DNA of 64,000 nt, taken from the NCBI RefSeq assembly GCF_018446385.1, contig NC_055998.1:21569173-21633172 (forward strand). The letters run 5' to 3'. The notes beneath the pieces were generated by a model that made no database searches, was not told the origin of the DNA, and saw only the letters and a program-made list of their open reading frames with translations. Below are positions 22,219-31,846 of this stretch, piece by piece. Numbering within the stretch: position 1 is the stretch's first letter; the number at the start of each line of letters is the position of its first letter. Source of the stretch: Zingiber officinale (lineage: Eukaryota; Streptophyta; Magnoliopsida; Zingiberales; Zingiberaceae). The translations under genes and the position numbers were made by a program.

Positions 22219-22609
22219 TGTTCCTAGGGAATATCGAAAAGAGATGTCGAGTATCTTTTTGGGTAAAGAGCTTAAAGCCGTCCGATGACAGAGAGACACG
22301 CTCTTATGGGAAATCGTGTAAAAAAGGAGTGGCGTTGGCGGCGTCATCATGCATAAGCAATAAAGGCATGGGACAGGTGTCGATCCCCTAGGAGGCGTAT
22401 TAATAATGGACGTGATAAGGAAATCATGAGATAAAGCGGGAGTACGGAAACGCTTACCACCCGATTTTCTCGGGAACTAGAAAAGAAAAGTGGCAGGAAA
22501 GAAATTCAAATGCGGCGAGGCCAAGGCTGAGTAAGATTCTAATATTGTTATCCTCACAACACAACTGATGGTATATTTCTTGATGGCAGACGAAGTCGAA
22601 GCTTTTCAA

Positions 22610-22815
22610 ATAATTCCGAGTCGGGAGATCACCCCCAGGTCGGGAACATCTATCCTGGTCGGGAGATCACCCCCCAGGTCGGTAACATTTATCCTGATCG
22701 GGAGATCACCCCCCAGGTCGGCAACCTTTATCCTGATTGGGAAATCACCTCCGGGTCTGCAACGTCTATCTTGGTCGGGATATCCCTTCCATGTCGATTG
22801 TCACAGACTCTCGCC
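22610..22815. repeat. Short array of ~45-bp units upstream of unit B
   Basis: Four or five units with GGTCGGGAGATCACCCCCCA and AGGTCGG…ATCCTG landmarks. It runs straight into the 73-bp array. No coding sense. Confidence 0.75.
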
Positions 22816-24050
22816 TCAGTGCGAGTTATAAGTGAGCGATACTCTCACGCCCAACGACCTTCCCGGTCGGCTGTCCCAGACTCTCGCCCCAGTGCGAGTT
22901 ATAAGTGAGCAAGGCTCTCACACCCAACTACCTTCCAGGTCGGCTGTCCAGACTCTCGCCTCAGTGCGAGTTATAAGTGAGCAAGGCTCTCACGCCCAAC
23001 GACCTTCTAGGTCGGCTATCCCAGACTCTCGCCCCAGTGCGAGTTATAAGTGAGCAAGGCTCTCACACCCAACGACCTTCTAGGTCGGCTGTCCCAGACT
23101 CTCGCCCCAGTGCGAGTTATAAGTGAGCAAGGCTCTCACACCCAACGACCTTCCAGGTCGGCTGTCCAGACTCTCGCCTCAGTGCGAGTTATAAGTGAGC
23201 AAGGCTTTCACACCCAACAACCTTCCAGGTCGGCTGTCCCAAACTCTCGCCTCAGTGCGAGTTATAAGTGAGCAAGACTCTCACACCCAACGACCTTCCA
23301 GGTCGGCTATCCCAGACTCTCGCCTCAGTGCGAGTTATAAGTGAGCAAGGCTCTCACGCCCAACGACCTTCCAGGTCGACTATCCTAGACTCTCGTCCCA
23401 GTGCGAGTTATAAGTGAGCAAGGCTCTCACACCCAACGACCTTCCAGGTCGTCTGTCCCAGACTCTCGCCCCAGTGCGAGTTATAAGTGAGCAAGGTTCT
23501 CACGCCCAACGACCTTCCAGGTCGGTTATCCTAGATTCTCGCCTCAGTGCGAGTTATAAGTGAGCAAGACTCTCACGCCCGACAACCTGGACCCAACGAC
23601 CTTCCAGGTCGTCTGTCCCAGACTCTCGCCCCAGTGCGAGTTATAAGTGAGCAAGGCTCTCACGCCCAACGACCTTCCAGGTCAGCTGTCCCAGACTCTC
23701 GCCCCAGTGCGAGTTATAAGTGAGCAAGGCTCTCACGCCCAACGACTTTCCAAGTCGGCTATCCCTGGCTCTCGCCCCAATGTGAGTTATAAGTGAGCAA
23801 GGCTCTCACACCCAACGACCTTCCAGGTCGGCTATCCCAAACTCTCTCCCCAGTGCTAGTTATAAGTGAGCAAGGCTCTCACGCCCAACGACCTTCCAGG
23901 TCGGCTGTCCCAGACTCTCGCCCCAGTGCGAGTTATAAGTGAGCAAGGCTCACGCCCAACGACCTTCCAGGTCGGCTGTCCCAGAATCTCGCCCCAGTGC
24001 GAGTTATAAGTGAGCAAGGCTCTCACGCCCAACGACCTTCACGGTCAGTG
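22816..24050. repeat. 73-bp tandem array in Tat-1 internal region (~16-17 copies)
   Basis: Each unit carries GAGTTATAAGTGAGCAAGG, CTCACGCCCAACGACC and CCAGGTCGGCTGTCCCAG. It contains three small inverted repeats: CTCGC-cccagt-GCGAG, TGAG-caagg-CTCA and CGACCT-tcc-AGGTCG. One unit (about 23743-23757) has CGACTT-tcc-AAGTCG, a paired change. Plus-strand ORFs over the array are periodicity artefacts. It separates antisense units B and C. Confidence 0.92.
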
Positions 24051-24435
24051 CAATGATTTTTTCGGTCAGTATTTCGTATACCCGCAGACACAAAATGCAG
24101 CAGGCCAAGTTATCACGCCGGACTGGTTAGTAAGCCATATTGCAGGAATTCTAGCTAAACATGAAATTTTGCAGGCATATTCGCAAATCACAGATATATC
24201 TCAAGCGTCTCATTCGCGGCGGCCAAAGAATCATATGTTAGGAGGTGAGATGAAAAGGGGGTAAGTAGATTGTTTTTATTATTTTTGCTATGTTTAGCTA
24301 AAAATATTAAAGAAACGCAGGAGTTCTATAAAAACGCGATGATACATGAGCAATATAGTGAATAACTACAACAAGAATGGAATGCAGAAGACAAGTTTTG
24401 TTTCATTAAAATAGGAGGTACATTCTTCAGAGGTT
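24051..24435. other. Spacer between 73-bp array and antisense unit C
   Basis: No gene supported. The plus-strand ORF starting inside the last repeat unit has no recognisable domain. Confidence 0.5.
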
Positions 24436-24819
24436 TTAATTACTGCCCAATATAGAGGCATGACCCTTTTCTCCCAAATGGGCCTGTGCTTGAGTCAGTT
24501 CTGCCCGGACACTTTCAAGAGTGTGCCTCAATTGACAGATAGTCTCGTCCTTTTGCCGGTTCTCTTCTTTCAGCAGTGCCAGTTCATCCTCATGCTTTAT
24601 CTTCAAATACATGATATGATGGATTTGACTTTAGAAATTCGATTGAGCTTTCAGCTTGAGGGCTGTCTCGGCCCGAGTTCGGTATTTGGCTGCTTGCCAG
24701 AGTTCCTCCATTTCTCGATGGAGGGAGGTTTGCAGATCCCTGCTCAGGGTCATATCATATAAGGCTTTGTCCTTAAGGGCTAGCTGGTGACATACGGAAG
24801 ATAGCTCAGTGGGCTCCAT
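24436..24819 (-). pseudogene. Tat-1 antisense unit C, small coiled-coil ORF
   Basis: One frame of 128 codons from ATG 24819 (MEPTELSSVCHQLALKDKAL) to TAA 24438-24436, with a single internal TAA after …KAQSNF. The second half is a clear coiled coil (ELALLKEENRQKDETICQLR, then HTLESVRAELTQAQAHLGEK). It resembles the C-terminal tails of units A and B in composition, but no family was recognised. It lies just inside the 3' LTR. A short ORF occupies the same place in the reversed Tat-3 fragment (43384). Confidence 0.6.
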
Positions 24820-24888
24820 AGGTTAGAAAGGGATCGCAAGGAGATAGAAGAGACATAGATACGGGCGTTGTGGCAAGGAGACATGAAC

Positions 24889-24901
24889 CTTTTATAAGGA
24901 A
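24889..24901 (-). promoter_or_regulatory. TATA box of antisense unit C
   Basis: Minus-strand CCTTATAAAAGG about 75 bp upstream of ATG 24819. In Tat-3 a TTTAAATAGGG lies at 43303-43312, about 75 bp before ATG 43384, so position and spacing are shared. Confidence 0.55.
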
Positions 24902-25121
24902 AAAGAAGGTGAAGGGATTTCCTCAGAATTCGAGGCTGCGCTTGGAAAACCGGGCGACATTTATAAAGGGCAAGTGCGCTCAGAAGTTGAGGAGTCAACA
25001 TAAGCATAGAAGGAAATCGTTCATCTCCTAGGAAGACAGATCAGCAGAGGACGCGGGAACCGGGTCAGACAACACAAAGATTGGGGTTTAGTCAGTCGGA
25101 CTAGAACCTCCTTCGACTAGA

Positions 25122-25136
25122 CTTGAGGGGGAGGCT
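25122..25136 (+). promoter_or_regulatory. Polypurine tract of Tat-1
   Basis: CTTGAGGGGGAGGCT immediately precedes the 3' LTR start TGTGATAC. The reversed Tat-3 fragment has the equivalent tract (minus strand ACTTGAAGGGAAAGC) next to its LTR. Confidence 0.8.
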
Positions 25137-27355
25137 TGTGATACAGTGCATGTTCGTGGGGTCGGCAAGCTGATGTGGTTATGAGTCAGGGCCACAAGAG
25201 GGTCAGAAGTCAAGCTGACCTAGAGGTCAAGAATGTCAGAAGTCAAGCCTCCGTGGCCGGTCAGAAATCAGGAGGACGTGGAGGTCAAGAAGGTCAGAAG
25301 TCAAGCCTCCGTGGCCGGTCAGAAATCAGGCGGATGTGGAGGTTAAGGAGGTAAAAATTCAAGCTTACGTGGACAGGATTGAAGTCTCAGCAGATGGGAC
25401 GGTCAAAAGATAGTATTATATGTCAGACACAGACCCGGTGTGCAGGTCGGGACGTACAAGCCACGGATAGCAGCCAACAGCAAACGAGTCCGGACACAGA
25501 CCCAACGTGCAGGTCGGGACGTACAAGCCATGGATAGCAGCGAACAGTAAACGGGTCGGGACACAGACCCGGTGTGCAGGTCGGGACGTACAAGCCATGG
25601 ATAACAGCCAACAGTAAACGGGTCCGGACACAGACCCAGCATGCAGGTCGGGACGTACAAGCCATGGATAGCAGCGAACAGTAAATGGGTCTAGACACAG
25701 ACCCGGCGTGCAGGTCGGGACGTACAAGCCATGATAGCAGCCAACAGTAAACGGGTCCAGACACAGACCCAGCGTGCAGGTCGGGACGTACAAGCCATGG
25801 ATAGCAGCCAACAGTAAACGGGTCGGGACACAAACCTGGCATGCAGGTCGGGACGTACAAGCCATTGATAGCAGCCAACAGTAAACGAGTCCGGACACAG
25901 ACCCAGCGTGCAGGTCGGGACGTAAAAGTCATGGATAGCAGCGAACAGTAAACAGGTCTGGACACAGACCCAGCGTGCAGGTCGGGACGTAGAAGCCAGG
26001 GATAGCAACAAACAGAATCGAGTCCGGACACAGACCCATCATGCAGGTCGGGACATACAAGCCAGGGATAGCAGCAAACAGTAAACGGGTCTGGACACAA
26101 ACCCAGCGTACAGGTTGAGACGTACAAGCCATGGATAGTAGCGAACAGTAAATGGGTCAGGACACAGACCCGGCGTGCAGGTCGGGACGTACAAGCAATG
26201 GATAACAGCCAACAGTAAATGGGTCCGGGCACAGACCCAGCATGCAGGTCGGGACGTACAAGCCATGGATAGCAGCCAACAGTAAACGGGTCCAGACACA
26301 GACCCAGCGTACATGTCGAAACGTACAAGCCAGGGATAGCAGTGAACAGTAAACGGGTCCGGACACAGACCCAGCGTGCAGGTCGGGACGTACAAGCCAT
26401 GGATAGTAGGGAACAGTAAACGAATCTGAACACAGACCTAGCGTGCAGGTCGGGACGTACAAGCCATGGATAGTAGAACAGTAAACGGGTCTGGACATAG
26501 ACCCAGCGTGCAGGTCGGGACGTACAAGCCATGGATAACAATAAACAGTAAACAGGTCTGGACATAGACCCAACGTGCAGGTCGGGACGTACAGGCCATG
26601 GATAGTAAAACAGTAAACAGGTCGGAATATAGATCTAGCTGGCAGATCGGGATGTAGAGATCGTAAATCTCAGATGACAAAGGCAGGTCGGAATGCAAGT
26701 TTAACACACAGATCGGGACATACAAGTCAGGGATAATAGTATATAAAAGCAAGGTGGGTACAGATCTCGGAAGGCAGGTTCGTCGTTCAGACACTACGGG
26801 ATAAACAAGCCAAGGAATCGTAATCACTTGTCAGAGAATGTCAGAGAATAATCAGGGGGGCAGGGAATATGCTAACAGTCGGGGCTCAATGCATCTTCGG
26901 TTTTGCCGCCAGCCTATTAAGAAGAGTCACGTGTCAATCACCGCCAGACAAAGCCTGACAGCCGACATTCCCTGACACCCGTCAGGCCCAAAAACTTTCG
27001 TAGCAGTATAAAAAGGGATGTCTTGTCCCTTATGTAGGTACGCTCACTCGTCATTTCTGACTAGTCTTTACTTTTCGTCCTGGTTCTCTGATTTCTAGGG
27101 AAAAAGTACCTTACTTGAGCGTCGGAGGGCCTGACCCGGGGACTTTTTCCCTGGTTTCTGGTCTCTAACGACTCATGGACTCGTCTGAGTGTGCGCAGAG
27201 CAACAGCGTCATCGTCCTGGTCACCTCTCGCCGTCAGCCGCCCGTACGAACCTTTCCAGGGAGGTACCCGGTAGATTCAACTCTTCAGCGACTTTCTGTC
27301 AACTTCCAGTATAACAAGGCCCGCCTTCATCCGACTCAGCTTCCGGATGAGATCA
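25137..27355 (+). repeat. 3' LTR of Tat-1 (2219 bp)
   Basis: Starts TGTGATACAGTGC and ends GAGATCA. It contains about three 57-bp repeats (25195-25370, GGTCAGAAGTCAAGCC), then the 67-bp array (25435-26640, about 18 copies). A unique part follows with a TATA box (TATAAAAA, 27007-27014) and the leader region shared with 3736-4084. The array is about 400 bp longer than in the 5' LTR. Confidence 0.9.
25435..26640. repeat. 67-bp tandem array in Tat-1 3' LTR (~18 copies)
   Basis: Same monomer as at 2582-3370. Copy number differs between the two LTRs of one element. All minus-strand ORFs here repeat a VRPDLHAGSVSRPVYC-like peptide in rotating frames and are not genes. Confidence 0.92.
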
Positions 27356-28295
27356 AACGTGACAGAGGTAGCTGGAGGTGTGACTCAAACTCCTTATCAA
27401 CAAACTTAAGTAAAGAAAATCAGTCAACGTAAGTAAAAAAAAATTATGAGCGCCAGGGATTATATTTGTCATTTAGGTATTTATGATTCGATCCTCAATT
27501 ATGATTTATTTATATAAATTTTTCCTTTAAATAGGACGTACAATTAGGAGATACTGAATTTTTGGCTGAAAATTTTTAAAAGAATTAAATTGATCGCCCA
27601 GGTTCGACATTATCTAGTTCATTATTTGTTAAATAAAAAAAATTATCTCCAAATTGTCATCTAAAAACCATAAACTCTCAATTTAATTCCTCTACTCTAT
27701 TCGTCCCATTCCTCCCAGCACTCTTTCTTCCGCTGACAGTCTCTTCCTTAAATTTCAATGGAGTCAGCACCAAGTGCAAGAATGACCTCATGAACTTCCA
27801 ATCCATGCTTCTTGTCGCACTCACTTGTGTCCCTAGGCTATAGTTCAACTGTAAGGATACTTAATTATCTTCCAGACATTCCCAATTACAGCATACTTAT
27901 AATTTTTTTTTTTTAAATGAGGCTTGTAATTATGGGACGCTATTTATGTGGGGTCAAATTAATCATCTCAAGTTTGATGTTATCTAATTTGATTAATTTT
28001 TTTTCACTCGCTACAATTGTCTCACTCACGTGTGTAGATCTTGTGCCGTCACAACCGCTATCACAATTCAAGATGAAACTTTGCTAAAAAAACAGAAGAC
28101 GAAGAAGATGAAAAACAATCTTTTATACTAGAGATATGCTAATTGGCTACTACAATCAACTTCATATTTTCCTAATTTGGAGCTTCTGGGTGACCAGCTA
28201 TATCGATGGATCAGTCATAATTGATATTACACTACAATAAATCATAATTTGTGCATGATCGGTAAGCAATAATTTTTTTTTATATCATTGTTAAA
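27356..28295. other. Intergenic sequence right of Tat-1
   Basis: AT-rich with homopolymer runs. No ORF of note, no RNA gene. Host DNA or older unrecognised repeats. Confidence 0.6.
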
Positions 28296-29153
28296 AAAAA
28301 AAAAAAACTCTAGGCGATAGGCGGACGATTACCTGCCACCTAGGCCTAGGCATCTAGGCAGCTGTCTAGATAGATTTTTTTTTTCAAAAAATCCTACCGG
28401 ATCAATCAGTTGATTGATCCGATAGAATTTTTTCGATAAATAGAATCGTGTTAAATTGATCAGCTAATTGATTTAATATGTCAAATCGATCAATTTATTG
28501 ATTTAACACGTCGAATCGACCAGTTGATTAATTTAGCAGGGTTCTATTTGTCACAATGATTATCATTTATCAAACATAAAATTTTACTAATCTAATAAAA
28601 GAAAAAGCTGTCTACAATTGTGGCAGGAAATGAAGGAATATGGGATGCTTTCCTTTCTTTGTTGGCACTTGGCAGCCTTGACGATAGCAAACTCCTTGAT
28701 GAAGATTGAAGTACGAAGAGGCTAGGACAGCAAGCTCCTTGTTGCTCATTAATTTTTTCAGAAGAAGAGGAGGGAGAAGAGTTAGCAACTAGGGTAAGTT
28801 GGAGAAGAAAATGGAATGAAGAAGAAGAAGAGGAGGGAGAAGACGATGAGGTTTAGGGTTTAAGACGATTAAAAATCCTGATTAAAAGTTTAAAATAGAA
28901 TCCTATAATTATAAATCCATGTTTTCTGTCTTTTTCTTAATTTATTGGTAGTGTTGAATCGATTAAGTGATCAAATCAAGGGGAAGAAGTTTGTTATGAA
29001 AAATTAACCGAATCGATTAGTTGATTGATCCGATGATCTGACAGAATTTTTACGACAAACAAAACTTTATCGAATCGATCAACCAAATCAGATTGATTCA
29101 ACACGATTCTATTTATCGTGAAGATCCTACCGAATCGATTAAGAGCATCCACA

Positions 29154-29232
29154 GTGGGAGCTCCTTCAGAGCTCCCACTGCGGGCGTGTCATGAGGGAGA
29201 AACCTCCCTCCCATAGTGGGAGGGAGGTTTTT
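29154..29232. repeat. Two subterminal hairpins of the Harbinger element
   Basis: GTGGGAGCTC-cttca-GAGCTCCCAC (29154-29178) is a perfect 10-bp stem. AAACCTCCCTCCCA-tag-TGGGAGGGAGGTTT, at about 29201-29231, is a perfect 14-bp stem. Confidence 0.85.
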
Positions 29233-29516
29233 CACTCGAACAAAAAAGTGGCTCGTCGTTACAGAGCCGCTTCTTCGTTGGTTTTATTTTTTTATATTTT
29301 AATCTTTTTAATAATTAAAAAAAGAATGCACGAGAAGGCAACGGTTATCGATTGCATACCGTTGAACAACGGCTAATTTTTAACCATTGTTCAACGTTTT
29401 AATTTTATTATTTAATATATAAAAAAAATCTATAAATATGGGATCAATTTTATTCATTCCATTGCAATCTTTGCTCTCAACTCATTTCTTCCTTTCATTC
29501 CCTATTTGTATTCGAG

Positions 29517-30758
29517 ATGGATGAAAATCTCAATACTTCCTTTACGAATCTTTTGAATTCTTCAAATACGGAAGGAAATTTATCATATCAAAATACTCGC
29601 ACTCCTCCAAATATCTAATATCCTCATATTTTTTCTCACCCACAATATCCTCCAAATGTTCAAAATATTTCATATGTTCCACAATATTCTCCAAAATTTT
29701 CAAATTCCCAAAGTTCTCAAAATTTTTTGCAGCCGTGGAATCCAAGTAAGGCCGCCCTAGCTCCATTTGGTATGTATCCATCCCAAGATTGGTCAGCAAT
29801 GGGTAGCCAACTTGGGATGCCTTATCCTTACATATTTTCTCCTACTCAACCACCTGTCATACATTTGAATGAATCAAGAAGGGCAACTATTGATCCATCT
29901 ATCAGCGACAAAGAATCTCTAACACCATCATCTGTTCCTGCAACTCAGTTGCCACCACACTCATCACAAGAGGAGTGTGAAGTTGAGCTGGAGGAAAATG
30001 AATCGAAACGAAGATTTTGGTCTCTCTATGAAGATGTGGTCCTTGCGAAGTCATGGCCAACTATAAGCACTGATGCAGTCATTGGTAATGACCAGACGGA
30101 TCAAGCTTTTGGGAAACGTATAGCTGATCACTACAACAAACATCGGCCCACTGGATCTATGACGAGAAGTTATCAGCGGCTGAAATCACATTATTATAGG
30201 TTTACACCAATGGTAAATGAATTTTCTGCAACTTATAATAATTTTTATACTCATCGGCAAAGCGGTTGGAGTGACGAGAATGTGTTGGAGAATGCATTGA
30301 ATATGTGGAAAGCCAACAACAAAGGCAAGGATTTTAAGTATATGCATGTGTGGAGGGTTCTCAAAGAATATGAGAAATATACTCCACAATCAGTTACTCA
30401 TTACTCTAACAAGAAGGCAAGGACATCCGAATCAGGGGGAAACACTTCAACATCAAATCCAAATACAAGTGTTGATTTAGATGACTCTGAAGTCCGCATT
30501 CGTCCTATAGGGCAAAAGGCAGCGAAGAGAAAAGGTAAATCTAAAGGCAGAGAGGGCGACACAATGGAACATAGCATCGACAAAGAATGACAAGATATTA
30601 AAGAATATCAAATTTAAAAAATGGCTTTGCGGGAAGTCGAGATCTTTCATAAGGATTATGAAATTCTTATGAAGGATACTAGTGAGATGACACCAGGACA
30701 ACTTTATTTATATGAGAAAATGGTGGAAAAAATTAAACAGAGACATGACTTGATGTAG
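29517..30758 (+). pseudogene. Harbinger ORF1 (Myb/SANT-like, NAM-associated type)
   Basis: One frame of 414 codons from ATG 29517 (MDENLNTSFTNLLNSSNTEG) to TAG 30758, broken by TAA 29616, TGA 30588 and TAA 30618. The Myb-like trihelix runs at about residues 160-240 (KRRFWSLYEDVVLAKSWPTI … QAFGKRIADHYNKHRPTGSM … SHYYRFTPMVNEF). A basic, Lys-rich region follows, then a C-terminal helix (EIFHKDYEILMKDTSEMTPG) typical of the plant ORF1 family. In active PIF/Harbinger systems this protein binds DNA and helps the transposase. Two of the three stops fit CAA to TAA. Confidence 0.85.
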
Positions 30759-31087
30759 ATGAGTTTACGTTTATTTTTAGGACTATTATTATAATTTATG
30801 TCTTTTTATTTGATGTACTATAATATTTATGTATTTTTTTTAATTATTAATGCTATTTCATGTTAGCAATTTATAAATTTAAATTTTATAAAAAATTAAT
30901 GGTGTATAATGTAAAATATGAAGGAGAAAATGAGAATTATATATAATGAAAAGTGTATGACTGATGAGGGAGTTATTAAGAGATTTTTTTTATAGTGATA
31001 AAAGATATGAAATTTTTAACTTTTTGATATGATTCAAATATGATAATAAAAAAAAACTGTTAATAGGATCTATCGTGGATGCTCTAA

Positions 31088-31846
31088 CATAGATTCGGCT
31101 AATTTTTTACGTTAAAAAAATCGGGTGCTGTGGAGGAGGCTGCGGGCTACGATATCTAGGCAGCTGATTAATGCGTCGCTGTCTATCGTCGCCGCCTTGG
31201 CAAAAGGTGGGGCGCTTCCACCGACCGTCTACACAATGCTAGGCGGGGATTTTTTAAACAGTGTAGTATATAAAAATAGTAGAAATGAGCTAAACTAAAC
31301 TTATTCACTAGGTGTTCCTTGCACAGTTGTTTGTTCGGCCACACCATTGTATAAAATTTCACCGGACCCACCGCCACCGCCGCCGCCGCCACCGCTACCG
31401 CTACCGCTACCGCTACCATTCAATTGCTACAATTACCTAAGCAGTCACCTAAAAACGACTTCAATTTACCGAACATAATTCCAGATTCAGCATTTAAGCA
31501 ACATGTTTTTTTTTTTTGTTTTTGTTTTTAAGAATCGGGGTCGATTCCAATTCTTGGCCACTTCGCTTGCTATAATTACCACTGCACCGTCCATTTTCAC
31601 TGGCTGTTGATCCCTCGAATCTGCTCTCCTTACGAGTTAGGTGATTCTTTGCTTTTAGCTGAATTTTTTGGTTCCTTGTCGTGAAGCCCTAAATTTGTCT
31701 CCTAGGTTTTGTGTGTGCGTGTTTTTTTTCTTCCATCGGCTGGATCGTGACAGTGTGCTGGCTGTCTTCCCCCAAGATTAGGTTTTGCTGTCCCAGGGCT
31801 TTGTATTCGAGCTGGAAAGGCACGTCTTTTGGTTGAGACACGGAGG
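31088..31846. other. Upstream region of the ArfGAP gene
   Basis: Contains the right part of the GCCTAGG-rich repeat and a (CCGCCA)/(CCGCTA) microsatellite at 31368-31416. About 230 bp of T-rich sequence before ATG 31847 probably contains the promoter and 5' UTR. No clear TATA box. Confidence 0.5.
31368..31416. repeat. CCGCCA/CCGCTA microsatellite
   Basis: About eight hexamers, changing from CCGCCG/CCGCCA to CCGCTA. The long Val/Ala ORF on the minus strand is an artefact of it. Confidence 0.85.

Larger units (their letters stand above)
2582..27355 (+). mobile_element. Tat-lineage Ty3/gypsy retrotransposon (Tat-1), with nested insertions
   Basis: The order is truncated 5' LTR, primer-binding region, gag, protease, RT, RNase H, second (archaeal-type) RNase H, integrase, a long 3' non-coding/antisense region, polypurine tract and 3' LTR. 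The second RNase H just before integrase, and antisense ORFs between integrase and the 3' LTR, are established hallmarks of the plant Tat lineage. After removing the two nested insertions (7041-9458 and 9622-13612) about 18.4 kb of element remains. The pol frame is disabled by nonsense codons and two single-base frameshifts. The 5' terminus is missing, so no target duplication can be paired; the candidate right copy is AACGT at 27356. Confidence 0.9.
29140..31087 (+). mobile_element. PIF/Harbinger transposon, TAA target duplication
   Basis: Element proper 29143-31084 (1942 bp). The left end is GAGCATCCACAGTGGGAGC; the right end read inward is GAGCATCCACGATAGATCC, giving about 10-12 bp of terminal inverted repeat. 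It is flanked by TAA on both sides (29140-29142 and 31085-31087), the usual 3-bp target of this superfamily. It carries the Myb/SANT-type ORF1 but no DDE transposase ORF2, so it is non-autonomous. Two perfect hairpins sit next to the left end. Confidence 0.88.
28296..31262. repeat. GCCTAGG-rich flanking repeats around the Harbinger element
   Basis: The left part (28296-28390) has CTAGGCG, GCCTAGG and TCTAGGCAGCTG after an A-run. The right part (31120-31262) has ATCTAGGCAGCTG and CTAGGCGGGG before TTTTTTAAACAGTG. Between them lie degenerate 40-50-bp repeats of the TCGATCAATTGATT type (28380-28560, 28960-29140) and the Harbinger insertion. This may be one older repeat split by the Harbinger element. 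The terminal inverted similarity is weak. Confidence 0.4.

Noticed and set aside
22832-23271. Plus-strand ORFs with repeated SALTPNDLP-like peptides
   Set aside because: Periodicity of the 73-bp array. Frames break whenever unit length changes.
22816-24050. Regular repeats resembling a CRISPR array
   Set aside because: Units are contiguous without unique spacers, the DNA is plant nuclear, and there are no cas genes.
25403-26827. Minus-strand ORFs up to 380 codons over the 3' LTR array
   Set aside because: Same repeat artefact as at 2582-3370. No initiation context, domain or conserved frame.
28296-31262. A single large inverted-repeat transposon enclosing the Harbinger element
   Set aside because: Terminal inverted similarity is weak, the clearest shared word (TCTAGGCAGCTG) is in direct orientation, and no convincing target duplication was found.
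31183-31419. Minus-strand Val/Ala-repeat ORF
   Set aside because: Produced by the CCGCCA/CCGCTA microsatellite.
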